This document shows positions 18,802 through 31,805 of a stretch of 64,000 nt of DNA, one piece after another. Positions within the stretch are counted from its first letter, which is position 1, and each line of letters opens with the position of its first letter. The notes beneath the pieces were generated by a model, which was not told where the DNA came from, searched no databases, and saw only the letters and a program-made list of their open reading frames with translations. A program made the translations under genes and the position numbers. Source of the DNA: Caenimonas aquaedulcis (GTDB lineage Bacteria > Pseudomonadota > Gammaproteobacteria > Burkholderiales > Burkholderiaceae_C); the NCBI RefSeq assembly GCF_015831345.1, contig NZ_JADWYS010000001.1, positions 2,880,618-2,944,617 of the forward strand, written 5' to 3'.

Positions 18802-18842
18802 TTCGTCCCGCCAACCTGCGGGCAACAGACCAAGGTGAGAGA

Positions 18843-21563
<2,721 letters not shown>

Positions 21564-21641
21564 CACACCTCTTACGTCTGCCGTGTCCACCCGCCAAGCT
21601 CGGCAGTCGTTAGAGCTGCATCCACATTCCTGAAAGTGTCC

Positions 21642-22094
21642 ATGTCACGTCCCCTCCTGATCGCCGCCTTGCTGGCATGCACCTGCACCGCCTTCGCCCA
21701 ATCGCCCGAGCATTCGAGCCCCTCCGCCGACAATGCCCGGCACGCCGCAGCGCTCAGGGCCTGCGGCGACTGCGGAACCGTGCAAGGCGTTCACCAGGAA
21801 AAGCGCAAGGGCTCCGGCGGAGCGGTCGGAGTCGTGGGCGGCGCCGTCGTGGGCGGCCTTCTCGGCAACCAGATTGGCGGCGGCACCGGCAAGACGCTCG
21901 CGACCGTCGGCGGCGCGGTGGCGGGCGGTTATGCGGGCAACGAGGTCCAGAAACACGTGACCAGCAAGAACGTCTGGGTCACCAAGGTGCGGATGAAGGA
22001 CGGCAGCATCCACAGCTTCGAGCAGGAAGCCAAGCCATCGTGGGCCGCCGGTAGCGTCGTCCGGGTCGAAGGCCACACGCTTCGCAAGCTTTGA
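21642..22094 (+). CDS. Glycine-zipper 2TM outer-membrane-type protein (SlyB-like)
   Basis: 150 residues. Signal peptide MSRPLLIAALLACTCTAFAQ, then a glycine-zipper segment (VGVVGGAVVGGLLGNQIGGGTG and ATVGGAVAGGYAGNEVQ, about 62-108) of the rickettsia 17-kDa/SlyB type, and a small C-terminal beta domain. Such proteins sit in the outer membrane or periplasm and affect envelope integrity. A Cys lies in the signal-peptide C region, but the lipobox is not convincing. A GTG two codons upstream is a possible start. Confidence 0.8.
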   Translation: MSRPLLIAALLACTCTAFAQSPEHSSPSADNARHAAALRACGDCGTVQGVHQEKRKGSGGAVGVVGGAVVGGLLGNQIGGGTGKTLATVGGAVAGGYAGNEVQKHVTSKNVWVTKVRMKDGSIHSFEQEAKPSWAAGSVVRVEGHTLRKL

Positions 22095-22192
22095 AGCGCG
22101 CGGCGGCCGATGAGCCGTCGGCACCCTCCTACGAGGCGCGGCGCGCGCCGCTGATACGCGGCGCCGCCGGCTACCCCTAGGCTGGCGGGATC

Positions 22193-23140
22193 GTGAATTT
22201 CTCTGCCGGCATTCCCGCCTCCTTTCGCAACGCCCTGAGCCCCGCGAAGCCCCTGTTGCGCGCGGCGAAGCTGTGGAGCGACGTGAACGGTGCACGCATG
22301 AGCGCCTCGGTCTCGTTCTACGGCATCCTCAGCCTCGCGCCGCTCCTGATCTTCCTCGTGGGCATGCTGGGCTGGTGGATCGACAAGGACACCTTGTCGA
22401 ACGGGCTTGTCGCGCAAGTGAGCACCATCGTCGGCGAGCGCGGAGGCGCGCTGATCGGCCAGGCCCTGGCGAGCGCCAAGAGCCCGGGCGAAGGCATCGT
22501 GGCGTCGGTCGTGGGCTTCGTCGTGCTGCTGGTCGGCGCGACAGGCGTGTTCGGCGAGCTGCAATCCGCCTTCGAGCGCATCTGGCAGGGCGGCACCGAA
22601 CCCAAGGAGCCCCCCAAGTGGTGGCATACCGCTTCGCTGCGCTTGCGCGGCGTGGCCTACGTCCTCGCCTTCGGCTTCCTGCTGCTCGTCTCGCTCGTCG
22701 TCTCCACGATGCTCAACATGGTGGGCGGCTGGGCGGGCCAGCACACGGCGCTGGAGCAACTGGTGCGCGTGCTCAACGAGGTGGCGGCCTTCGGCGTGTG
22801 CGCCGCCTTGTTCTTCGGGCTGATGCGCATGAGCTCGGGCCGCAAACCCCACACCCGTTGCCTGATGTTCGGCGCGGTCGTCGGCGCCACGCTCTTCACC
22901 GCGGGGCGCCAGGTGCTCGCCATGTACCTGTCGAGCGCCGCCGTGGTCTCCGCCTATGGCGCGGCGGGCTCGCTCGTCGTGCTGCTGATGTGGATCTTCT
23001 TTTCATCGGCGATCCTGCTGTACGCCGCCGGATGTGCGAAGGCCGTGGACGAAGCACGCAAGGAGCAGCGCGAGAAGACGGCTGCGGCCACGGGCGCAAG
23101 AGCGCATCACGCGCGGGGTGCCGCGAGTGCCTTTCGCTGA
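22193..23140 (+). CDS. YihY/BrkB-family inner-membrane protein
   Basis: 315 residues from a GTG start. Six hydrophobic segments can be traced, beginning with MSASVSFYGILSLAPLLIFLVGMLGWW, the family's signature first helix, and ending with SLVVLLMWIFFSSAILLYAAGCAK. Family members were once called ribonuclease BN, but that activity belongs to another gene; true function is unknown. Its last 34 bp overlap the convergent MFS gene. Confidence 0.88.
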   Translation: MNFSAGIPASFRNALSPAKPLLRAAKLWSDVNGARMSASVSFYGILSLAPLLIFLVGMLGWWIDKDTLSNGLVAQVSTIVGERGGALIGQALASAKSPGEGIVASVVGFVVLLVGATGVFGELQSAFERIWQGGTEPKEPPKWWHTASLRLRGVAYVLAFGFLLLVSLVVSTMLNMVGGWAGQHTALEQLVRVLNEVAAFGVCAALFFGLMRMSSGRKPHTRCLMFGAVVGATLFTAGRQVLAMYLSSAAVVSAYGAAGSLVVLLMWIFFSSAILLYAAGCAKAVDEARKEQREKTAAATGARAHHARGAASAFR

Positions 23141-24303
23141 GCCAGGTACAGCGCCAGCACTGAGACGACGCTCGCCATCAGCAGCACCCACAGCCCGATC
23201 CCGTAGCCGGACTCGGCGCTCCATAGCACACCTAGGAGCAGCGGCGCTGCCGCTCGGGCCAGCGCCGTGGGCAGCCCCAGCGCGCCATTGAGCGAGGCGA
23301 CGTGGTCGCGATTCACGTACTGCGCGATGGCCGTGCCCTTCACGATGGTCATCATGCCGTTGCCCAAGCCGTAGAGGACGACGAAGAGCACCGCCGCCCA
23401 GGGATGACCCGCGCCCGCGATCAGCGCGCCGAGGCCGAGCGGGATCAGCGTGGGGATCAGGCGGTTGGCGAGGTGGAGGTCGAAATGGTGCTCGAAGAAA
23501 AACAGCAGCAGCCGCCCGGCCACCTGGATGATGCCGATGCTCGCGGGGATCGCGATGACCCAGGCTTCGGCGAGCCCGGTGCCCCGCAGCAGGGAGATCA
23601 TGTGCGGCGGCAACGCGGCCGTGACGCCCATCATGCCGATGACGAACACGCCGATCAGCAGGAAGGGCGCGGTGCGCAGGTAGGCGGTGTGGGACTTCCC
23701 TGCCGCTTCGCCTGCGGCAACCTTCGCGGGCGGCGCGCCGCGCAGCAGCACGGCGTGCAGCGGTGCGCACACCAGCAGCTGGATCGCGGCGAGCACCCAT
23801 AGCGCGTGGCGCCATCCGAGCGAGGCGATCAGCCAGGCCGACAGCGGGATGAAGACCGTGCTGGCCAGGCCGCCGAGAAAGGTGAGCGTGATGATGGCGC
23901 GGCGGAAGTCATGCGGAAACCGGCGCGTCACCACGGCGAAGACCGGGCTGTACAGCGTTCCCGCCAAACCGGCACCAAGTGCGATCCACACGGCGTAGTA
24001 AGCCGCCACGCCGTGGATGAAACTGTGGAGCAGCAGGCCCGTGGCGACGAGCAGCGAGCCGCCCGTCATCACCGCGCGTTCATGGCCCTGGTCGATCCAG
24101 CGGCCCACCGGATAGGCGAGCACGCCTTCCGCCAGCAGCGCGAGGCTGAAGGCCAGCGACGACTGCGCGCGTGTCAGACCCAATTCGCGCTCGACGGGCT
24201 CGAGCAGCAGGGAGAACGTGTAGAAGACGCTTCCCCAGGTGATCAGCTGCGCCAGCGAAAGCCAGCCCACCAGGCGCCTGTCGTGCCTCGAAGTTTCCAT
24301 CAT
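23107..24303 (-). CDS. MFS transporter
   Basis: 398 residues, 12 predicted helices. The start at MMETSRH is chosen because AGAGG lies eight bases upstream. Motif A-like GRWIDQGHERAV follows helix 2 (YPVGRWIDQGHERAVMTGG), and the N-half/C-half repeat is visible around the central basic loop. Its start WLSLAQLITWGSVFYTFSLL resembles monocarboxylate/oxalate-formate-type MFS proteins. Substrate unknown. Confidence 0.85.
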   Translation of the reverse strand: MMETSRHDRRLVGWLSLAQLITWGSVFYTFSLLLEPVERELGLTRAQSSLAFSLALLAEGVLAYPVGRWIDQGHERAVMTGGSLLVATGLLLHSFIHGVAAYYAVWIALGAGLAGTLYSPVFAVVTRRFPHDFRRAIITLTFLGGLASTVFIPLSAWLIASLGWRHALWVLAAIQLLVCAPLHAVLLRGAPPAKVAAGEAAGKSHTAYLRTAPFLLIGVFVIGMMGVTAALPPHMISLLRGTGLAEAWVIAIPASIGIIQVAGRLLLFFFEHHFDLHLANRLIPTLIPLGLGALIAGAGHPWAAVLFVVLYGLGNGMMTIVKGTAIAQYVNRDHVASLNGALGLPTALARAAAPLLLGVLWSAESGYGIGLWVLLMASVVSVLALYLAQRKALAAPRA

Positions 24304-24391
24304 CGGATTGTCCTCTGACGCGCGCCCCGCTCTGCCCACCCAGGACTAGCCCGTAGGGCTGAAGTTTCGGGCGGATTTGCAACATAACATG

Positions 24392-24406
24392 GGAACTAAT
24401 AGTTCC
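24392..24406. promoter_or_regulatory. 15-bp operator-like palindrome
   Basis: GGAACTA-a-TAGTTCC, perfect 7-bp arms, 44 bp before the RTX gene and in the gap it shares with the divergent MFS gene. Resembles a dimeric regulator site; the protein is unknown. Confidence 0.4.
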
Positions 24407-24449
24407 ATCCGGCCACTACAAGGCCCGGATCATTGAATCAGGAAACCCC

Positions 24450-27449
24450 ATGTCAGATACCACGGCTCCGCACGGCACTCTTCTCTTCTCGAAACCTCTG
24501 GTCAATCCCTATGGGTTGGTGGACGTCGGCGTATACGCCCAGCCGAGCATTGGAGACATCGATGGGGATGGCGACCCTGATGCAATCATTGCCGAGGCGT
24601 CAGGGCGGTCGCTGGTGCAGATCAACACGGGGAGCGCGACGACCCCGATCTTTGCCGCGCCCTTGCTCGATCCCTACGGCCTGACCTTCGTCAGTTATTA
24701 CACCCGGCCCAGCCTTGCGGACATCGACGGGGATGGCGATTTGGACTTGTTCATGGGCGACGCTTACGGAGACATTCAACTGTTTCTCAACGGCGGCAGC
24801 GCGGCCCATATGGTGCTCGCATCGCCCGTGGCCAACCCTTACGGCTTGGTTGGAGTAGGAGCTTCTTACGCGCATCCCAGCTTTGTTGATATCGACGCTG
24901 ATGGGGATCTGGATGTCTTCGTTGGCGAGTCTCTCGGCAATACCGTGTGTTTCATGAACACAGGCAACGCCACTCACCCGGCGTTTGCGGCACCCGTGGC
25001 GAATCCATTCGGCCTGACGAACGTCGGCGCTTCGGCTTGCCCCACTTTCGCGGATATCGATCAGGACGGTGATCAGGATGCCTTTGTCGGCGACCGCATG
25101 GGCGACATACGGGTGTACGTCAACTCCGGTAGCGCCACAGCGCCAGTGTTCGAAGGACCCCAATTTAACCTTTATGGTTTGGGCGACGTCGGCGACTACG
25201 CCACTCCCACCTTTGCAGACTTGGACAATGACGGCGATTTGGATCTCTTCATCGGCAACGCGGACGGAGACACGTGGCTCTTTCTCAACAACGGCAGCTT
25301 TATTGCACCCGTCACCTCCAGCACCCCCGATGGGACCTACGGTGCGGGCAGCGTCATCACGCTGAGCGTTACTTTCTCCGAGAGTGTCACGGTAGATGCG
25401 ACGGGAGGCGTTCCAACCTTGGCTCTGGAGACTGGGCCCGTCGACCGCGTCGCGACATACACCGGAGGCTCGGGAACGTCTACGCTGACCTTTGCATACA
25501 CGGTGCAGCCCGGCGATATTTCGGCGGATCTAGACATCGCAAGCACCCACGCTCTCGTGCTGAACGGCGCCAGGATTCGCGATGACGCCGGCAACGATGC
25601 CATTCTTGCGTTGGCATCCCCGGGCGAAGCCGGATCGCTCGCGGCCAATGCAGCGCTGGCGATCTACGCGGACAACACCGCCCCTACTGCCACACTGGAT
25701 ACCGTTACTGTCAAGAACACCGGCTCTTCGGTGACGGTGCAAAGCACAGAACCCGGTACGGCTTACCTCGTCAAGACCTCGGTGGCGGTGACTGACGTCT
25801 CCAGCATTACCAAGGCTGCTAACGCGAGCTGGAACCAGGTCGCAGTCCCTGCTGCGAACGCCGACGTCAAGTTGAGCACCGCAGGACTTGGCGAAGGAAA
25901 CTACAAGCTCTTCACGGCGGATGCCTCAGGCAATCTGTCCGTTGCCTCGAGCGGCACCGTCACAATCGACAACACGGCTCCCACCGCGGGCCTTGCCGAC
26001 GCGACGCTCCCCGCCAACGGTATCGCGGCGGCGCAAAGTTCGGAGGCGGGCACCGCCTATTTGGTGAACACGTCGGTTGCCGTGTCCGGGTTGGCGAGCA
26101 TCTTGGGATCCGGCGACGCCAACTGGAACAAGGTCAGCATCGCAGCAGCCAACGTGAGCACCGCGCTGGCCACCACGGGCCTTGCCAGCGGTATGTACAG
26201 GCTCTACGCCACCGACATGGCCGGCAACTTGTCAGCCGCCTCGAGCGGCACCGTCACCGTGGACGCGGCGGCACCGGCCGGCGCATCGGTTACTTCCGCC
26301 TCGGCCGACGGCACATACCGCGCGGGCAGCGTCATCACGCTGAACGTGAGCTTCTCGGAGGCCGTCTTCGTCGACTCGGCAGGTGGGACGCCCGTGTTGC
26401 GCTTGGAGACCGGCAGCAGCGACCGGCTCGCCACGTACTCCGGGGGCTCGGGGACCCGCACTCTCAGCTTCAGTTACACAGTGCACGCCGGCGACACCGC
26501 AGCCGACCTCGACTACAGCAGCACGGCCGCATTGACACTCGGCGGCTCCATCCTTCGCGACGCAGCCGGCAACAACGCAGTGCGCACGCTGGCCGCGCCG
26601 GGCTCGGTGGGATCGTTGGCGGCGCACAGCGCCCTGGTGATCGATGGCATCAACGACGTGCTGGTGGGCACCAACGGCGCCGACAAGCTTGACGGCGGAG
26701 TCGGGGCGGACACCATGACCGGAGGCGATGGCGACGACCGCTATTACGTGGACAACGCAGGTGACGTCGTCGTGGAGTCCGTGGCTCTGCCGGAGGGAGG
26801 CATCGACACTGTGTATACGATGCTGCCCGCATACACGCTCGGCGCCAATGTCGAGCGCGGCTACATCCAGGCTACTGCCGCGGCCAACCTCAGCGGGAAT
26901 TCGCTGAACAACATCTTCACCGCAGGTTCGGGACCCAACGTGATCGATGGGGCGGGTGGGACCGACCAAGTGACGTATGCGTCTGCGTCGTCGGGCGTGA
27001 CAGTCAACCTGAGCGTGGCTGGTGCGCAAAGCACCGGCGGCTCGGGCCTCGACACGCTGGTCTCCATCGAGAACCTGACGGGCAGCGCCTGGGCAGACGC
27101 GCTGACTGGCAACGCGGGCGCCAACCAGTTGGTCGGTGGCGCAGGGGCGGACACGCTGGCGGGTTTGGGAGGCAATGACGGCCTGACCGGGGGCGCGGGC
27201 GCCGATGTCTTCGTGTTCGACAGCGCCGGCGGCAGCGATGTGATCAGGGACTTCTCGGCGGCGCAAGGCGACAAGATTCGCCTCGCCTCGCACATCAACG
27301 GTTCGGGAATCGTCGATGGCGCGACCGCACTGGCCCATCTCAGCGATGTGGGAGGCAACGCGGTGCTGGATCTTGGCAGTGGATGCAAGATCACCCTGAC
27401 AGGCATCTCGAGCGGCAGCTTGAGCGCGGCGGACTTCCTCTTCGTGTGA
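24450..27449 (+). CDS. Large secreted FG-GAP / Ig-like / RTX protein
   Basis: 999 residues, AGGAAACCCC before the ATG, no N-terminal signal. Residues 15-290 are five 55-residue units, each with NPYGL and a DxDxDGDxD calcium loop (FG-GAP/VCBS-like propeller blades). Residues 295-410 and 620-735 are two copies of an Ig-like unit (GSVITLSVTFSESV ... FAYTVQPGD). Two copies of a beta module (TAYLVKTSVAV / TAYLVNTSVAV) lie between them. From about 740, RTX calcium nonapeptides occur (GGVGADTMTGGDGDD, GGAGADTLAGLGGND), ending in a type I secretion-like tail AADFLFV. Probable surface or extracellular adhesin. No type I secretion genes are nearby. Base composition is less GC-rich than the neighbours. 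Confidence 0.88.
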   Translation: MSDTTAPHGTLLFSKPLVNPYGLVDVGVYAQPSIGDIDGDGDPDAIIAEASGRSLVQINTGSATTPIFAAPLLDPYGLTFVSYYTRPSLADIDGDGDLDLFMGDAYGDIQLFLNGGSAAHMVLASPVANPYGLVGVGASYAHPSFVDIDADGDLDVFVGESLGNTVCFMNTGNATHPAFAAPVANPFGLTNVGASACPTFADIDQDGDQDAFVGDRMGDIRVYVNSGSATAPVFEGPQFNLYGLGDVGDYATPTFADLDNDGDLDLFIGNADGDTWLFLNNGSFIAPVTSSTPDGTYGAGSVITLSVTFSESVTVDATGGVPTLALETGPVDRVATYTGGSGTSTLTFAYTVQPGDISADLDIASTHALVLNGARIRDDAGNDAILALASPGEAGSLAANAALAIYADNTAPTATLDTVTVKNTGSSVTVQSTEPGTAYLVKTSVAVTDVSSITKAANASWNQVAVPAANADVKLSTAGLGEGNYKLFTADASGNLSVASSGTVTIDNTAPTAGLADATLPANGIAAAQSSEAGTAYLVNTSVAVSGLASILGSGDANWNKVSIAAANVSTALATTGLASGMYRLYATDMAGNLSAASSGTVTVDAAAPAGASVTSASADGTYRAGSVITLNVSFSEAVFVDSAGGTPVLRLETGSSDRLATYSGGSGTRTLSFSYTVHAGDTAADLDYSSTAALTLGGSILRDAAGNNAVRTLAAPGSVGSLAAHSALVIDGINDVLVGTNGADKLDGGVGADTMTGGDGDDRYYVDNAGDVVVESVALPEGGIDTVYTMLPAYTLGANVERGYIQATAAANLSGNSLNNIFTAGSGPNVIDGAGGTDQVTYASASSGVTVNLSVAGAQSTGGSGLDTLVSIENLTGSAWADALTGNAGANQLVGGAGADTLAGLGGNDGLTGGAGADVFVFDSAGGSDVIRDFSAAQGDKIRLASHINGSGIVDGATALAHLSDVGGNAVLDLGSGCKITLTGISSGSLSAADFLFV

Positions 27450-27477
27450 GGACGCCGCGCACGGCAAGCGGCAGACC

Positions 27478-28916
27478 TTGAAAGCAACCCGATCAGAAGG
27501 CCTGGCCCCGTGGCTGCGCGAAACCGGCGTTTCGCTGGCTTTCTCCACTTATCGCGCGAACCGTCTCATCTTTCTCGGGCGAGGGGAGCAGGACCAACTC
27601 AGGATTCATGAACGCCGGTTCGATCGCCCCATGGGCCTCTGCGTGGATGATTCGACGGCGGGCCACTGCCCTGGATGGCGGGCCGCTACCAGATCTGGCG
27701 CTTCGACAACCTGCTGGCGGAAGACCGGACGCACGAAGGCGGCGATCGCCTCTATGTGCCTGCGGCGAGCTTCACCACCGGCGACGTCAATGCGCACGAA
27801 GTCGCCGTGCAAGCCGACGGCCGGCCGCTGTTCGTCAATACCGCGTTCAGCTGCCTGGCCACGCTTGGGACGGGAAGCAGTTTTGTGCCGACGTGGCGAC
27901 CGCCGTTCATCACCCGGCTCGCTGCCGACGACCGCTGTCATCTGAATGGCATGGCGCTCGTCGATGGCGTGGCCACCTGGGCCACGGCATGCGGCTCCAA
28001 CGACCGGCCCGCCGGCTGGCGCGAGCAGCGCACTGGCGGCGGCGTGCTGCTGCATATCCCCTCCAACCGGATCGCCGCCAGGGGGCTGTCCATGCCGCAC
28101 TCGCCGCGTTGGCACCAGGGCAAGCTGTGGCTGCTCAACTCCGGCACAGGGGAGCTCGGCTGGATCGACCAGGAGCGCTTCGTTCCCCTGTGCTTCCTGC
28201 CGGGCTTCCCACGGGGCCTGGCCTTTGTCGGCCGCGCGGCGGTGGTGGGTTTGTCCAGGCTGCGCTCTCCCCAATTCGGAGGCTTGCCCCTGCAGGGGCG
28301 GCTGTCCGGCACGGGGTCGCCGGCCGGCCGGTGTGGACTGCGAGTGATCGACCTGAATACGGGCGCCGTGCTGCATCAACTGGATCTCCCGGAGCCCCTC
28401 GACGAGTTGTTCGACGTGGCGGTATTGCCCCGAGTGCGTCAGCCTCGTGCACTCGGTTTGCAGGCCGAAGACATCCAGTGCCTGGTCAAATTACCCGGGC
28501 GCGACAGCTTGGTGACGGTACGCCCCAAGGCACCTAGCGGCCATCCGCACCAGGCCATGCCCGTGCCGCCGGCGGGGCTGCCCGTGCGCGATTCCATCGT
28601 GCGGTATCAGCAGGTGTTCCAACTCACACCCGAATCATTGGCGCCCTATGCCAGTCTCACTTTTCCCTCGCTTGCGCCCGGCAGCGCAGGGCTGGCGGCG
28701 CTCACCGGTGAACTGCTGGGCGTCTCGGCCATGGCGGGTGGCACGATGGTGGGCATGGCGCTTGCCGAACGTCTGGGGGACCAGGATGCGCGCGTTTGCT
28801 CCCTGATGGTCGAGCCCGGCTTCCGGCGCCGGGGGATCGCCACGCGGTTGGTGCTGCATTTGCAGCGCCTGCTTGCCCAACGCGGTTTGCAACTGTCGTC
28901 CTCGCTCACACAGTGA
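27478..28916 (+). pseudogene. TIGR03032-like protein fused to a GNAT-like domain, frameshifted
   Basis: A beta-propeller protein of the TIGR03032/DUF4915 type is split over two frames. The N terminus (VSLAFSTYRANRLIFLG ... RFDRPMGLCVDD) is in the frame starting at 27478. Everything from FDGGPLPWMAGRYQIWRFDN onward is in the frame that opens just after a TGA at 27648-27650. A one-base loss near 27645-27660 (or a sequencing error) would explain it. Residues 1-310 of the second part continue the propeller (NGMALVDGVATWATACG, MPHSPRWHQGKLWLLNSGTGEL). The last 60 or so look like GNAT motif A (VCSLMVEPGFRRRGIATRLV) but stop early. Follows the RTX gene by 28 bp. Confidence 0.72.
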
Positions 28917-28926
28917 GCGTTGCGCG

Positions 28927-30453
28927 CTACGCGTGCGCGGTCAATCCCCTGCGGTACTGCACCGCTTCCGCGACATGCGCGACTTCCGTCTGCGCGCTGC
29001 CCGCGAGGTCGGCCACGGTGCGCGCGACCTTCAGCACGCGATGCGTCGATCGCGCGCTCCATCCCAGGCGGGCGGACGCCGTCTGCAGGAATATCCCGGC
29101 GGCCTCGGCGAGCCGCGCATGCTGGTCGATCTCCTTGCCCTGCAACGCGTGGTTGGCCTTGCCTTGCCGCTGCATGGCCAGCGCGCGCGCGGCTGCGCAG
29201 CGCGCGCGGATCGCAACCGTCGACTCGCCCGGCGGCGCTTCCAGCAATTGCTGCGCCGGCAGCGAGGGCACCTCCACATGCAGGTCGATGCGGTCCAGCA
29301 GCGGCCCGCTCAGCTTGCCCTGGTAGCGCGAGACCTGATCGGGCGTGCAGCGGCAGGCCTTGTGCGGCGCGCCGAGGAAGCCGCACGGGCAGGGGTTCAT
29401 CGCGCCGACGAACTGGAAGCGTGCGGGGAATTCCGCGCGGCGCGCGGCGCGCGCGATCGTGATGTGTCCCGTCTCCAGCGGTTCTCGCAAAGCTTCCAGT
29501 GCGGCGCGCGGAAATTCCGGCAGCTCGTCGAGGAAGAGCACGCCATGATGCGCGAGCGAGATCTCGCCCGGTCGCGGCGGCGATCCGCCGCCGACCAGCG
29601 CAACCGCGCTCGCCGAATGATGCGGCGCGCAGGTCGGGCGCACCGCCCAGCGCTCCAGCGAAAAACGGCCCGACAAACTCGCGACGGCGGCGCTCTCCAA
29701 AGCTTCGTCCACAGTCATCGCGGGCAGCAGGCCCGCGAAACGCTGCGCCAGCATCGACTTGCCGGAGCCGGGCGGTCCCATCAGCAGCATGCTGTGTCCG
29801 CCCGCCGCGGCGATCTCCAGGGCGCGCTTGGCGCCGGCGTGCCCCTTCACGTCGGCGAGGTCCAGGCCGGTCTCCTCCCCCGCTTTCACGTCGGTCACGA
29901 CCTGGCTCCATCCTTCGCTTGCTTCGGCTTCGCCTTCGGGGGGAAACTGCCGCACGACATCCAGAAGGTGTTTCGCGCGGTACACGCGCGCGCCGGGCAC
30001 CAGCGCCGCTTCCTCGGCGCTCCCGGGTGGAAGCACGAGGCGGGTGCTGGCACCCGCGGTGTAGAGAGCGACGCTCATGGCGAGCGCCCCGCGCACCGGC
30101 CGCAGTTCGCCGGACAAGGACAGCTCACCCGCGAATTCCCAGCCCGCAAGGCGCGACGCCGACACCTGCCCGCTTGCGGCGAGGATGCCCAGCGCGATCG
30201 GCAGGTCGAAGCGGCCCGAGTCCTTGGGCAGGTCGGCCGGCGCGAGGTTGACCGTGATCCGCTTGTTGTGCGGAAACTCCAGCCCGCAGTTCTGCAGCGC
30301 CGAGCGCACCCGCTCGCGCGCTTCCTTCACTTCGACGTCCGCCAGGCCCACCAGCGTGAAGCTGGGCAGGCCGTTGGCGAGGTGGACTTCCACGGTCACC
30401 GCCGCGGCTTCGAGCGCGACCTGTGCGCGGCTCTGCACCAAAGACAGGCTCAT
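28927..30453 (-). CDS. comM: ComM/YifB-family Mg-chelatase-like AAA+ helicase
   Basis: 508 residues from the ATG behind GGAGGAAAA. N-terminal Lon-S5-like region (VEVHLANGLPSFTLVGLADVEVKEARERVRSA), then the magnesium-chelatase AAA core with GPPGSGKSMLAQRF, GVLFLDELPEF, and a CxC zinc-like segment (MNPCPCGFLGAP ... CRCTPDQ). C-terminal helical domain ends SARSTHRVLKVARTVADLAG. ComM promotes branch migration during natural transformation. Complete. Confidence 0.95.
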   Translation of the reverse strand: MSLSLVQSRAQVALEAAAVTVEVHLANGLPSFTLVGLADVEVKEARERVRSALQNCGLEFPHNKRITVNLAPADLPKDSGRFDLPIALGILAASGQVSASRLAGWEFAGELSLSGELRPVRGALAMSVALYTAGASTRLVLPPGSAEEAALVPGARVYRAKHLLDVVRQFPPEGEAEASEGWSQVVTDVKAGEETGLDLADVKGHAGAKRALEIAAAGGHSMLLMGPPGSGKSMLAQRFAGLLPAMTVDEALESAAVASLSGRFSLERWAVRPTCAPHHSASAVALVGGGSPPRPGEISLAHHGVLFLDELPEFPRAALEALREPLETGHITIARAARRAEFPARFQFVGAMNPCPCGFLGAPHKACRCTPDQVSRYQGKLSGPLLDRIDLHVEVPSLPAQQLLEAPPGESTVAIRARCAAARALAMQRQGKANHALQGKEIDQHARLAEAAGIFLQTASARLGWSARSTHRVLKVARTVADLAGSAQTEVAHVAEAVQYRRGLTAHA

Positions 30454-30513
30454 TGTTGTTTTCCTCCCCATCCGGGTGCGTGTTTATCGTTGGTGCAGCC
30501 AATCCAGCTATCG

Positions 30514-30528
30514 GCACCATGGCGGTGC
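30514..30528. promoter_or_regulatory. NtrC-type enhancer site
   Basis: GCACC-N5-GGTGC matches the core of the NtrC consensus (TGCACC-N5-GGTGCA). A second half-site, TTGGTGCA, lies at 30490-30497. Both are about 85-120 bp upstream of the sigma54-like element, the usual enhancer distance. Confidence 0.7.
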
Positions 30529-30611
30529 AATCCGGCCCTGCTACATGTCCGAATCCGCATAACGGCGCCGCCTTCCATCAGGCCGACGCACAGCCCCGTG
30601 CTTGTGACTTA

Positions 30612-30627
30612 TGGCACGCGTCCTGCT
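30612..30627 (+). promoter_or_regulatory. Sigma54 promoter for porin-glnK-amtB
   Basis: TGGCACG-N4-CTGCT matches the -24/-12 consensus (TGGCACG-N4-TTGCW) with one deviation; GG and GC are correctly spaced. About 40 bp upstream of the porin GTG start, downstream of NtrC-like sites. Indicates nitrogen-limitation control. Confidence 0.78.
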
Positions 30628-30666
30628 TAGGCTGAGTTCATCCCTTTCTTTCATCAGGAGAACTCA

Positions 30667-31777
<1,111 letters not shown>

Positions 31778-31805
31778 GCCCACCACCCCACGAAAAGAGA
31801 CAAAC

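Noticed and set aside
27478..27945. Reading the first-frame 155-codon ORF as a complete small gene
   Set aside because: Only its first 57 or so codons resemble a protein family; the rest is antisense-like and out of frame with the continuing TIGR03032-like sequence.
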